Part shown: piece after piece, positions 1 to 6,639 of the stretch
Layout: each line of letters starts with the position of its first letter
Position numbering within the stretch: the stretch's first letter is position 1
The notes under the pieces: generated by a model
The model's input: only the letters and a program-made list of their open reading frames with translations
The model's database searches: none
What the model was told of the DNA's origin: nothing
Translations under genes and position numbers: made by a program
From: Deltaproteobacteria bacterium
GTDB taxonomy: Bacteria; Desulfobacterota; Desulfobacteria; Desulfobacterales; SURF-7
Assembly (NCBI GenBank): GCA_019307665.1
Contig: JAFDJC010000156.1
Location: 1-7,456 of the forward strand
Direction of reading: 5' to 3'
DNA: 7,456 nt

Positions 1-2259
1 AATACGCATATAGTAAAAGTCTCCAAAGAGTTGGGGTTTAATGAAAAACAGATACAGGCTACATTTATTCTATTAGAAGATGGGGCAACCATACCGTTTA
101 TTGCTCGATATAGAAAAGAGGCAACCGGAAGCCTTGATGAAGTCGAAATAGCTGCGATCAGGGATGCGCTTGAAAAATTAAAGGAATTGGATGCCAGGCG
201 GGACGTTATATTGAAATCACTTGAACAGAATGGCCACCTAACCGATGAACTCAAGGAAAAAGTAACGACCGCAGACTCACTTCCTGTTCTCGAAGATATC
301 TACCTCCCGTATAAACCGAAACGGAGAACAAAAGGGATGGTTGCAAGGGAAAAAGGCCTTTTGCGCCTTGCTGAAATGATATTCGAGCAAAAAAATATCG
401 ACCCCTTTAAAGAAGCTGAAGCATTTCTGGATCCGGAAAAAGGTGTTGAATCTGTTGAAGAGGTGCTTAGCGGCGCCCGGGATATCATTGCAGAGATAAT
501 TAATGAAGATGAGAAAGCTCGTCTTGCCTTACGAAGGCTTTTTTCTGACAGAGGCATTATTAAAAGTCTGGTTGTCAAGGACATGGAAGCAAAAGGTGTT
601 AAATACAAAGACTATTTTGACTGGAAAGAATCTGCCGTTTCCGCACCTTCGCACCGGATACTTGCCATGAGGCGGGGGGAAAAGGAGGACATTCTTAACC
701 TTATAATGGCACCGCCAGCTGAAGAAGCAATAGAAATTTTAGAGGATATATTTGTTTCAGGAGATCACGAGGATTCAAACCAGGTCAGGATGGCAGCCCA
801 TGAATCTTATAAGCGCCTGCTTTCAAGATCCATGGAGACAGAACTGCGCATAACACTCAAAGAAAAAGCTGACGCAAAAGCCATAGATATTTTTGCGGAA
901 AACCTTCGCCAGCTTTTGCTCGCGCCTCCGCTCGGGCCAAAAAATGTAATGGGAATCGATCCTGGATTTAGAACAGGCTGCAAACTTGTATGCCTGGATC
1001 AACAGGGCAAACTTCTTTGTCATGAAACAATTTTTCCGCACACTTCAAAACATAAAACCGCTGAAGCTGCTGTAACTTTAAAAAAATTGTGCGACCGATA
1101 TCAAACAGAAGCCATCGCCATTGGAAACGGTACTGCAGGAAGAGAGACGGAAGCGTTTATAAACACCATTTCATTTAAAATAAAACCTATCATCGTTATG
1201 GTCAATGAGAGCGGCGCCTCTGTTTATTCTGCCTCTGAAGCAGCCAGAGAAGAATTCCCCGATCATGACATTACGGTTCGGGGTGCTGTTTCCATTGGCA
1301 GAAGGCTGGAAGACCCGCTGTCTGAACTTGTCAAGATTGATCCAAAATCTATCGGCGTTGGTCAGTATCAGCATGATGTTGATCAGACAAACCTTAAGCA
1401 GTCGCTTGACGATACGGTGATGAGCTGTGTAAATGCCGTTGGTGTAGATGTGAATCGTGCCAGTGCCCGGCTTTTGAATTATGTGTCAGGGCTTGGCCCG
1501 GTACTCGCAGGCAATATTGTGGCCTTCAGAGATGAAAACGGACCATTCCTTTCAAGGGACAGCCTTGCTAATGTTCCGCGTCTTGGGCCCAAAGCCTTTG
1601 AACAATCAGCAGGCTTTTTAAGAATACGTGAGAGCTCTAATCCGCTGGATGGGAGTGCTGTGCACCCTGAAAGCTATCATATTGTTGACACTATTACGAA
1701 AAACCTTGAATGCACTGTTTCTGATCTGATAAACAGAGAGGAAATACGAAAAACAATAGATCTGTCCCAATATACATCTGATTCCATCGGGCTTCCGACT
1801 TTGAATGATATTATGGCTGAGCTGGCAAAACCGGGGCGTGATCCAAGAAAAAAATTCGAGGCGTTTTGTTTTGCCGAAGATATCAATAAAATTGGAGACC
1901 TCAAGCCGGGTATGAAAGTTCCGGGTATTATAACCAACATAACCGCCTTCGGGGCTTTTGTGGATATTGGTGTTCATCAGGACGGGCTCGTTCATATCAG
2001 CAAGCTGTCTGACAGATATGTGAAAGATCCCGCAAAAATCGTTAAGGTACATCAGAAGGTCTTGGTTACCATAGAAGATGTGGATATCGACAGGAAACGA
2101 ATTGCGCTGTCTATGATAAAAGGCACAAAAACATCGCCGCAAAAACCGGCAAAGAAAAAAGAAACAAAACAAAAGGAAAACCAGGATAAAAAAAGCCAGA
2201 AGAAACCGGCAAACAATACTTTTAATAATCCTTTTCAGGATGCGTTGGGAAAATTATAA
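1..2259 (+). CDS. tex: Tex-family S1 RNA-binding transcription accessory protein, 5' end outside the window
   Basis: Tex is a cytoplasmic nucleic-acid-binding protein related to eukaryotic Spt6 and thought to act in transcription. The reading frame is open from base 1, and the ten residues before the TTG at 31 (NTHIVKVSKE) fit the usual Tex N-terminus. The gene therefore starts just upstream of the window, and the internal TTG is not the start. In order: an N-terminal Tex helical domain with the signature IPFIARYRKEATG (about nt 91-129); a YqgF/RNase H-like domain beginning VMGIDPGFRTG (about nt 946-1340); helix-hairpin-helix repeats around YVSGLGPVLAGNIVAFR (about nt 1479-1620); and an S1 domain with GAFVDIGVHQDGLVHISKLS (about nt 1895-2118). 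A Lys-rich tail ends NPFQDALGKL, like the C-terminal motif of many Tex proteins. Length and domain order are normal for the family. It is the first visible gene of a tex-nadK-dusB cluster. Confidence 0.97.
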   Translation, partial: NTHIVKVSKELGFNEKQIQATFILLEDGATIPFIARYRKEATGSLDEVEIAAIRDALEKLKELDARRDVILKSLEQNGHLTDELKEKVTTADSLPVLEDIYLPYKPKRRTKGMVAREKGLLRLAEMIFEQKNIDPFKEAEAFLDPEKGVESVEEVLSGARDIIAEIINEDEKARLALRRLFSDRGIIKSLVVKDMEAKGVKYKDYFDWKESAVSAPSHRILAMRRGEKEDILNLIMAPPAEEAIEILEDIFVSGDHEDSNQVRMAAHESYKRLLSRSMETELRITLKEKADAKAIDIFAENLRQLLLAPPLGPKNVMGIDPGFRTGCKLVCLDQQGKLLCHETIFPHTSKHKTAEAAVTLKKLCDRYQTEAIAIGNGTAGRETEAFINTISFKIKPIIVMVNESGASVYSASEAAREEFPDHDITVRGAVSIGRRLEDPLSELVKIDPKSIGVGQYQHDVDQTNLKQSLDDTVMSCVNAVGVDVNRASARLLNYVSGLGPVLAGNIVAFRDENGPFLSRDSLANVPRLGPKAFEQSAGFLRIRESSNPLDGSAVHPESYHIVDTITKNLECTVSDLINREEIRKTIDLSQYTSDSIGLPTLNDIMAELAKPGRDPRKKFEAFCFAEDINKIGDLKPGMKVPGIITNITAFGAFVDIGVHQDGLVHISKLSDRYVKDPAKIVKVHQKVLVTIEDVDIDRKRIALSMIKGTKTSPQKPAKKKETKQKENQDKKSQKKPANNTFNNPFQDALGKL

Positions 2260-2284
2260 ATAGAATATGCCAGGGAGATGAAAA

Positions 2285-3139
2285 GTGAAACGTGCAGGAT
2301 TAGTCGTAAAACCTGATTTAACGGTAAAAGGCAAGGCTGATGAATTTGAAAAATGGCTTGTATCGAAAAACGTTGAAGTGATACGAAGGGAGTATAGCGG
2401 GCCTGACTTTCAGGCGTCGGAAACAAAAAAAACATATGCGCCTTCCGATCTTTTCTGCATATTTGTACTTGGCGGTGATGGAACTTTTTTAAGTGCCGCC
2501 CGGTGGATAGGAGAAGACAGCATTCCGATCCTGGGTGTCAAGTTTGGAGACGTTGGTTTCCTTGCGGAAGCTGCTGAACGAAACCTCCTTAGCATAGCTG
2601 AAGAGATAATAAACAACAATTTTACGACAAGACCAAGAATACGACTTTCTGCAAGGGTAATTCGTGATAATAAAACCATCGCACAAGAGACGGTTTTAAA
2701 TGACATTGTCATCAATAAAGGCGCCCTTGCGAGACTTGCTCACATTGACACTTATATAGACGACAATGCGCTCACAACCTATAAAAGCGACGGACTGATT
2801 GTTGCAACACCCACAGGGTCCACCGCATACTCACTTGCAGCCGGCGGACCGATCATCCACCCTTCCGTGTCGGGCATCATCATGTCCCCTATTTGCCCTT
2901 TTACCCTTACAAACCGTCCTCTGATTATTCCGGATACAGCAAAAATCAAAATACAGCTTGCCAAGAAATCGTCTGATATCATGTTGACCTTTGACGGGCA
3001 GGAAGGCCTCCCCATAAACCATATGGACACCATTTTGATAGAAAAAAGTCTGCACCCGGTTCATGTGGTCAAGATTCCCGGCCAACAGTATTTTGACGTG
3101 CTAAAGGCCAAGCTGAAATGGAGCGGAAGCAGGATTTAG
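2285..3139 (+). CDS. nadK: NAD kinase (ATP-NAD kinase)
   Basis: Phosphorylates NAD+ to NADP+ using ATP or polyphosphate, supplying the cell's NADP(H) in the cytoplasm. The 284-residue protein has the family landmarks: GGDGT at residues 63-67 with the catalytic Asp65, followed by FLSAARW; LND at 138-140 in the position of the NE/D motif; and the glycine-rich block DGLIVATPTGSTAYSLAAGG (169-188), which binds NAD. DGQ lies at 237-239. Length is normal for bacterial enzymes. The start is the GTG at 2285, chosen because a GGGAG ribosome-binding site (2273-2277) sits 7 nt upstream. The gene begins 25 nt after tex and ends 6 nt before dusB, so co-transcription is likely. Nothing looks damaged. Confidence 0.97.
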   Translation: MKRAGLVVKPDLTVKGKADEFEKWLVSKNVEVIRREYSGPDFQASETKKTYAPSDLFCIFVLGGDGTFLSAARWIGEDSIPILGVKFGDVGFLAEAAERNLLSIAEEIINNNFTTRPRIRLSARVIRDNKTIAQETVLNDIVINKGALARLAHIDTYIDDNALTTYKSDGLIVATPTGSTAYSLAAGGPIIHPSVSGIIMSPICPFTLTNRPLIIPDTAKIKIQLAKKSSDIMLTFDGQEGLPINHMDTILIEKSLHPVHVVKIPGQQYFDVLKAKLKWSGSRI

Positions 3140-3145
3140 GGTAAA

Positions 3146-4168
3146 ATGAAAATCGGCCCGGTCAGACTTGACAATAATATTATCCTTGCGCCCCTTGCAG
3201 GGATTACCAACCTGCCGTTCAGGCTCCTTGCCAAGGAAGCCGGTTGCGGACTTGTCTGTTCAGAAATGCTCAGCTCAAACGGTATAGTACACGGATCAAA
3301 AAAAACACTTCAGCTCTTTGACAGCACGCCTGCTGAAAAGCCTCTTTCAGTTCAAATCTTTGGAGCAGATCCCTTTGTTATGGCGGAAGCGGCTTCAATA
3401 GTAGAAAACTCTGGAGCAGATATCCTCGATATCAACCTCGGCTGCTCTGTAAAGAAAATAATCAAAACCGGTGCAGGCGTTGCACTTATGAAAACCCCGG
3501 CAAAAGCAGAAGCCATTTTTAAATCCATAAAAAAAACCATCACTATCCCTCTGACTGTTAAAATCCGCTCAGGTTGGGACCGGACCGGATATCAGGCACT
3601 TGAAATGGCAAAAATCGCTGAGGCCTGCGGGATTGATGCAATAACAATACACCCCAGAACCGCCACCCAGGGTTTTGGAGGGGCAGCTGACTGGTCTTTG
3701 ATTTCATCTGTAAAAAAGGCTGTTTTGATTCCGGTGATAGGCAATGGCGATATAACCTACCCTGACGATGCCTTGAAGATGCTTGCCACAACCGGATGTG
3801 ATGGCGTCATGATTGGAAGGGCTGCAATCGGAAACCCGCTGATATTCTCCCACATCAAAGCTGGGTTGAACAATGATGACCTACCGCCGTTTAATATAGA
3901 ACAGCACTTTGACATAATGCGAGGATATCTTAACGCTTCGGTAGATTACCTGGGAGAAGTCCGTGCATGTCAAATGATGAGAAGTAGGTTGGGATGGTTT
4001 GCAAAAGGATTGCCGCACAGCAGCAAATTTCGTGAATCCATACGACATATCTCTTCAAGGTCAGAGGCTTTGGAACGGATCAGTTTTTTTCAGGCTGTTG
4101 TTAAACAGCATTATCATGACCGTGACAGTGGAATAACGGCCGGCTCGACAAAAAGTCAATTGGCATAA
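3146..4168 (+). CDS. dusB: tRNA-dihydrouridine synthase, DusB/NifR3 type
   Basis: A flavin-dependent enzyme that reduces specific uridines in tRNA to dihydrouridine using NADPH. The protein is 340 residues, normal length. An FMN-binding TIM barrel starts with ILAPLAGITNLPFR (13-26). The active-site segment DINLGCSVKKIIKTGAGVAL (95-114) carries the catalytic Cys100. It is followed by VKIRSGWD (138-145, Lys139), ITIHPRTATQGFGGAADW (167-184), GNGDI (199-203) and the phosphate-binding end GVMIGRAAIGNP (220-231). A helical tRNA-binding C-terminal domain follows. One oddity is GCS where most family members have GCP (Ser101). The subfamily assignment rests on general resemblance. The ATG at 3146 follows the nadK stop by 6 nt with a weak AGGG (3138-3141), suggesting translational coupling. 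Confidence 0.95.
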   Translation: MKIGPVRLDNNIILAPLAGITNLPFRLLAKEAGCGLVCSEMLSSNGIVHGSKKTLQLFDSTPAEKPLSVQIFGADPFVMAEAASIVENSGADILDINLGCSVKKIIKTGAGVALMKTPAKAEAIFKSIKKTITIPLTVKIRSGWDRTGYQALEMAKIAEACGIDAITIHPRTATQGFGGAADWSLISSVKKAVLIPVIGNGDITYPDDALKMLATTGCDGVMIGRAAIGNPLIFSHIKAGLNNDDLPPFNIEQHFDIMRGYLNASVDYLGEVRACQMMRSRLGWFAKGLPHSSKFRESIRHISSRSEALERISFFQAVVKQHYHDRDSGITAGSTKSQLA

Positions 4169-4173
4169 TGTAT

Positions 4174-4195
4174 AATAAACCAGGACTTTCCCCAA
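4174..4195 (+). repeat. 22-bp direct repeat, copy 1 (right after dusB)
   Basis: Begins AATAAACCAGGA and ends TTCCCCAA, matching copy 2 at 4662-4683 at 20 of 22 positions (only the 13th and 14th bases differ). Weaker similarity continues for about 25 nt beyond. It lies inside a 15-codon ORF (4168-4215) whose ATG overlaps the dusB stop codon and which would encode MYNKPGLSPIIKFKH. Both copies can be read as NKPG(L/D)SP. Confidence 0.75.
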
Positions 4196-4226
4196 TAATA
4201 AAGTTTAAACATTAGCAATTCAAAGT

Positions 4227-4255
4227 TTGCAAAATCAAACCATTTTGTTTAATAT
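4227..4255 (+). promoter_or_regulatory. Possible sigma70-type promoter for the zinc-ribbon gene
   Basis: TTGCAA (4227-4232) and TAATAT (4250-4255) are separated by exactly 17 bp, each matching 4 of 6 consensus bases. They lie 44 nt before the favoured start codon, in an A+T-rich gap after dusB. In such AT-rich DNA chance matches are common, so this is a candidate only. Confidence 0.3.
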
Positions 4256-4298
4256 CTCATAAAGACTCAAAAAAAATAGAGTGGAGGTAAAAGTCTCG

Positions 4299-4649
4299 AT
4301 GGGTAATAGTTTGAAAGATGCGCTTGAAAAGGCAGGCATAAAATCAAGTAAGCGTGAGAATGAACGCAAGGGGAAGCCAAGAGTAAGTGGACGACCTACG
4401 GCAATTGAGAAGCATCAACAGCAACGTAACTTTTGTAATTGTTGCGAGAAAACTGCCCCTGACGTGGAATTCTATAAACACAATAATCCGAGTATACAAG
4501 CCAGGTGGCTTTGTATAATATGTGCTGACAAGCATTCCATCCCTGATGATACAAGACAAAGTAATCAAAGTGATTTCGCCATGAGAGGGACTTTTCGAAG
4601 ACGTTACGGAAGAACCAAAATATTTTCAAAAGCGGGGCAGCCTGAGTAA
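4299..4649 (+). CDS. Small zinc-ribbon-like protein of unknown function
   Basis: I do not recognise a characterised family. With the ATG at 4299 the product is 116 residues. That start is favoured because a strong GGAGGT site (4283-4288) sits 10 nt upstream; the in-frame GTG at 4281 has no ribosome-binding site before it. The N-terminus (MGNSLKDALEKAGIKSSK) is helical and charged, faintly like the start of DUF2058 (YaiL-type) proteins. The centre has two CxxC pairs, Cys46/Cys49 and Cys72/Cys75, 22 residues apart, which predicts a zinc ribbon; Cys48 adds a third cysteine to the first knuckle. The C-terminal third is basic (RGTFRRRYGRTKIF, 96-109), which would suit nucleic-acid or ribosome binding. 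There is no signal peptide or membrane segment. The gene lies between two copies of a 22-bp repeat and just after the tex-nadK-dusB cluster. The strong ribosome-binding site and clean zinc-ribbon pattern make it probably a real gene. Confidence 0.75.
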   Translation: MGNSLKDALEKAGIKSSKRENERKGKPRVSGRPTAIEKHQQQRNFCNCCEKTAPDVEFYKHNNPSIQARWLCIICADKHSIPDDTRQSNQSDFAMRGTFRRRYGRTKIFSKAGQPE

Positions 4650-4661
4650 GGGACAACATGC

Positions 4662-4683
4662 AATAAACCAGGAGATTCCCCAA
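4662..4683 (+). repeat. 22-bp direct repeat, copy 2 (right after the zinc-ribbon gene)
   Basis: Starts 488 bp after copy 1 with 20 of 22 identical bases. It begins 13 bases after the stop of the zinc-ribbon gene and is in frame with it. Reading past that TAA gives GTTCNKPGDSP and continues open to a TGA in the AGCTGA around 4727-4732. The pair brackets the zinc-ribbon gene. Confidence 0.75.
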
Positions 4684-4817
4684 AAATCAGAGTTAAAATC
4701 AAACAATCGTACTACGTTCAAGGGCTGAGCTGAATTGGCAAATGAAAAAACTATTTTTTGATCAATTTTAGGAAATTTTCAAAATATTTTTGTAAGACGA
4801 TAAAATGGATGATGGGT

Positions 4818-4843
4818 GGTACTGGCAACTCGTTGCCAGTACC
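4818..4843. repeat. Perfect 12-bp-arm palindrome (strong hairpin)
   Basis: Left arm GGTACTGGCAAC (4818-4829), 2-nt centre TC, right arm GTTGCCAGTACC (4832-4843). As RNA or single-stranded DNA it would form an 11-bp stem closing a CUCG tetraloop. There is no T run next to it; instead CCCGAAGGG (4842-4850) forms a second mini-hairpin. It could be a bidirectional terminator core, a REP-like dispersed palindrome, or a transposon target or scar. The sequence alone does not decide. Confidence 0.8.
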
Positions 4844-4898
4844 CGAAGGGCAAGAAGCGATCCAAAAAAATGTCTCTGCCGATATTCCCTTTCTCTAC

Positions 4899-4930
4899 TT
4901 AAACCTGTCGATCTTTGGTTTAAATTTTTT
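4899..4930 (+). terminator. Weak terminator-like hairpin
   Basis: TTAAACC (4899-4905) pairs with GGTTTAA (4917-4923) across an 11-nt loop, followed by six Ts (4925-4930). The stem is short and A+T-rich, so termination would be weak. It lies 250 nt downstream of the zinc-ribbon gene. Confidence 0.25.
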
Positions 4931-5030
4931 GTTGCTTTGAAAATTAAATCACCATTTTTTATTTAATTACAGCTGTTTATATCTGGAAAGAATCAAAAGG
5001 AAAGCGGTTTCGTCGATTTTGGCAGGTCTG

Positions 5031-5057
5031 AACTGGAAAACACCAGTTTAAATTTTT
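5031..5057 (+). terminator. Weak terminator-like hairpin
   Basis: AACTGG (5031-5036) pairs with CCAGTT (5043-5048) around AAAACA, then TAAATTTTT follows. Orientation suits plus-strand transcripts entering from the zinc-ribbon gene. The stem is only 6 bp, so confidence is low. Confidence 0.25.
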
Positions 5058-5107
5058 AGTCCTCTCCTACATTTGGGAAAGAAATCTCAGATAATTAAGG
5101 TTAGTTT

Positions 5108-5454
5108 TTAGGTTCTATCAGTTATTTTATCCAGCTCATCCAGATCATACTGTAAACCCATTTCTTGAAAGATATTTCTTGCTTTGTCTAAATAATATTG
5201 ACCAGACATGCCTCTGCACTCTTTGTACTCGCTGTTTGTCGAGAGAAGGCGCTTTCGTTCTCTAATAAGATGGCGTTCAAACTCCGCCAATGCCCCAAAT
5301 ATATGAAATACAAGCCTTCCCCCGGAGGTAGTTGTATCGATGGACTCTTGAAGGCTTTTGAAACCAATCTTTTTTTCTTCCAGATTCTCCACAACCTCAA
5401 TTAAGTGTTTTAACGATCTTCCAAGTCGATCTAATCGCCAAACAACTAAAGTGT
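5108..5454 (-). pseudogene. Serine recombinase (resolvase/invertase) remnant, main part, with a foreign C-terminal tail
   Basis: The minus-strand frame gives TLVVWRLDRLGRSLKHLIEV, then GFKSLQESIDTTTSGGRLVF and HIFGALAEFERHLIRER. This is the second half of the catalytic domain of a Tn3/Hin-type serine recombinase. The N-terminal part with the catalytic serine (usually in YxRVS) is absent, and so is the helix-turn-helix DNA-binding domain. After RER (about position 5255) the resolvase similarity stops and the frame continues as an unrelated tail, YYLDKARNIFQEMGLQYDLDELDKI, to a TAA at 5108-5110. The tail resembles the C-terminal ends of TPR/ATPase-type regulators, but that is an impression. The gene is broken at its other end by the IS110-type element, and its next codons resume at 6976. 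Joining 5454 to 6976 restores GDTLVVW. It cannot make a working recombinase. Confidence 0.9.
5453..5454 (+). other. Left GT core dinucleotide of the IS110-type insertion
   Basis: Resolvase coding sequence is intact up to this point (reading leftward, ACT TTA GTT GTT TGG = TLVVW), and the same GT recurs at 6974-6975 where the resolvase resumes. The flanking half-sites are ACTAAAGT on the left and CCCCGGAA on the right. IS110-family recombinases exchange strands at a dinucleotide core shared by donor and target. Confidence 0.85.
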
Positions 5455-5460
5455 TTAAAT
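5455..5460 (+). promoter_or_regulatory. -10 half of the circle-junction promoter (TTAAAT)
   Basis: The first six bases of the element. In the excised circle this hexamer would lie exactly 17 bp downstream of TTGACA (6953-6958). In the integrated state the 17-bp-upstream hexamer is TAATCG (5432-5437), a poor -35, so the promoter should be nearly silent. It would transcribe toward the recombinase gene. Confidence 0.6.
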
Positions 5461-5468
5461 GAATAAGT
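5459..5468 (+). repeat. Left subterminal inverted repeat
   Basis: ATGAATAAGT. Its reverse complement ACTTATTCAT matches ACTTATCAT at 6961-6969 with one extra base. Similarity continues weakly inward (TATTCGTC against a reverse-complemented GACATTA). Confidence 0.65.
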
Positions 5469-5576
5469 ATTCGTCGGAATGACATAGACAATAAAACCCC
5501 CAAGTGGCATGATAGCTTAGTAATAGCAGCCGGACTGACGTTGTCATCCAGAATCTTTACCACAAGGAGGTTTATT

Positions 5577-6608
5577 ATGGAGAGTATGTACTATATCGGA
5601 TTAGATATCCACAAGAAAATTATTGCATTTTGTATCAAAACAGTAAGCGGACATGTGATTAAACGTGGAACCGTATCTGCGACCCGTCAAGCGTTGAATG
5701 CCTGGCTTGAAGATTTACCCCGACCTTGGATGGTGGCCATGGAAGCGACTCTGTTTACAGGGTGGATTTATGATTTTCTTAAACCACATGCCCATGGAAT
5801 TAAAGTTGCTCACCCTGAAATGCTAAAAGCAATAACGGCCGCTAAAAAGAAAAATGATCAAGATGATGCTGACAAAATAACCGATTTACTCAGAGTAAAT
5901 ATGTTGCCTGAATGCTACATGATGCCTGCTGAATTTCGAGAACTTCGCCGAATTCTGCGGTACAGAAATCATATTGTCAGAACAGCAGTTAAAGAAAAAA
6001 ATAAAATATCCGGTTTGCTTATGGAGGTCGGCGCTACATACAATAAAAAGCGATTACATGGAAAAAATTACTTTGCGGAGTTAATGGATCATATCGAAAA
6101 TGTTCCTGAATCAGTTATCAATATGCTTAAATTAAGCCGGTCAAATCTGGAAATATTTACAGATATTCAAAAAAAGCTCGTGCAAACAATTAAAGAAAAT
6201 ATTTTAATTCGAAAACGAGTTAAACGACTCCAAACCATACAGGGCGTTGGTGAAATAACTGCACTCACCTGGGTATTGGAAATTGCTGAACCGGATCGAT
6301 TCAGTTCAATAGCCCAAGCAGTCAGTTATTGTGGGTTATGCTCAGCCCAAAAAGAATCCGCCGGCAAAGAGTATCGCGGCCCTATTTCTAAGAAAAGAAA
6401 CAAACACATACAAACAATTCTGATCGAGGCGGCAAAACTTGCACCATACTGGAACCCGCAATTAGCTGAAGTACGTCAAAAGGAATTGGCAACGGGGAAT
6501 AAAAACAAGGCCACTCTGGCTGTGGCCAGAAAGCTGGTTGCCTATATGCTGGCAGTGGATAAAAATAAAAAAGATTTTCAAATCAAGGAGTCAAAAAAAG
6601 CGGCATAG
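5577..6608 (+). CDS. IS110-family DEDD recombinase (bridge-RNA-guided transposase)
   Basis: Catalyses RNA-guided insertion and excision of the element. The ATG at 5577 is preceded by a perfect AAGGAGG (5564-5570) 6 nt away, giving 343 residues; an earlier in-frame ATG at 5541 has no such site. The N-terminal RuvC-like domain shows YIGLDIHKK with Asp10, AMEATL with Glu56, and KKNDQDDADKI with Asp94 and Asp97 (the DxxDA spacing), so the DEDD tetrad is complete. A coiled middle section follows. The C-terminal Transposase_20 domain begins LQTIQGVGEITALTWVLEI (218-236) and reaches SAQKESAGKEYRGPISKKRN (256-275), where Ser261 is in the position of the family's catalytic serine. No frameshift or stop is seen. 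It lies immediately upstream of its probable bridge RNA. Confidence 0.97.
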   Translation: MESMYYIGLDIHKKIIAFCIKTVSGHVIKRGTVSATRQALNAWLEDLPRPWMVAMEATLFTGWIYDFLKPHAHGIKVAHPEMLKAITAAKKKNDQDDADKITDLLRVNMLPECYMMPAEFRELRRILRYRNHIVRTAVKEKNKISGLLMEVGATYNKKRLHGKNYFAELMDHIENVPESVINMLKLSRSNLEIFTDIQKKLVQTIKENILIRKRVKRLQTIQGVGEITALTWVLEIAEPDRFSSIAQAVSYCGLCSAQKESAGKEYRGPISKKRNKHIQTILIEAAKLAPYWNPQLAEVRQKELATGNKNKATLAVARKLVAYMLAVDKNKKDFQIKESKKAA

Positions 6609-6639
6609 TCGTTTTATAAAAAAGCGTTACCGAGTATGG

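Larger units (their letters stand above)
4650..5107. other. 458-bp intergenic region between convergent genes
   Basis: No convincing gene. It contains the second 22-bp repeat copy (4662-4683), a near-perfect palindrome (4818-4843) and two weak hairpins followed by T runs (4899-4930, 5031-5057). An open frame at 4758-4940 runs through the palindrome, lacks a ribosome-binding site and has no recognisable domain, so I do not call it. The region separates the plus-strand cluster from the minus-strand resolvase remnant. Confidence 0.7.

Noticed and set aside
1618..2172. 184-codon minus-strand open frame
   Set aside because: Lies wholly opposite the HhH/S1 part of tex, with cysteine- and phenylalanine-rich sequence typical of an antisense shadow.
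4758..4940. 60-codon plus-strand open frame
   Set aside because: No ribosome-binding site, no recognisable domain, and it is built across the palindrome and AT-rich DNA.
5541..5576. Upstream in-frame ATG extending the recombinase by 12 residues
   Set aside because: It has no ribosome-binding site, while the ATG at 5577 has a perfect AAGGAGG at ideal spacing and gives the usual family N-terminus (YIGLDIH).
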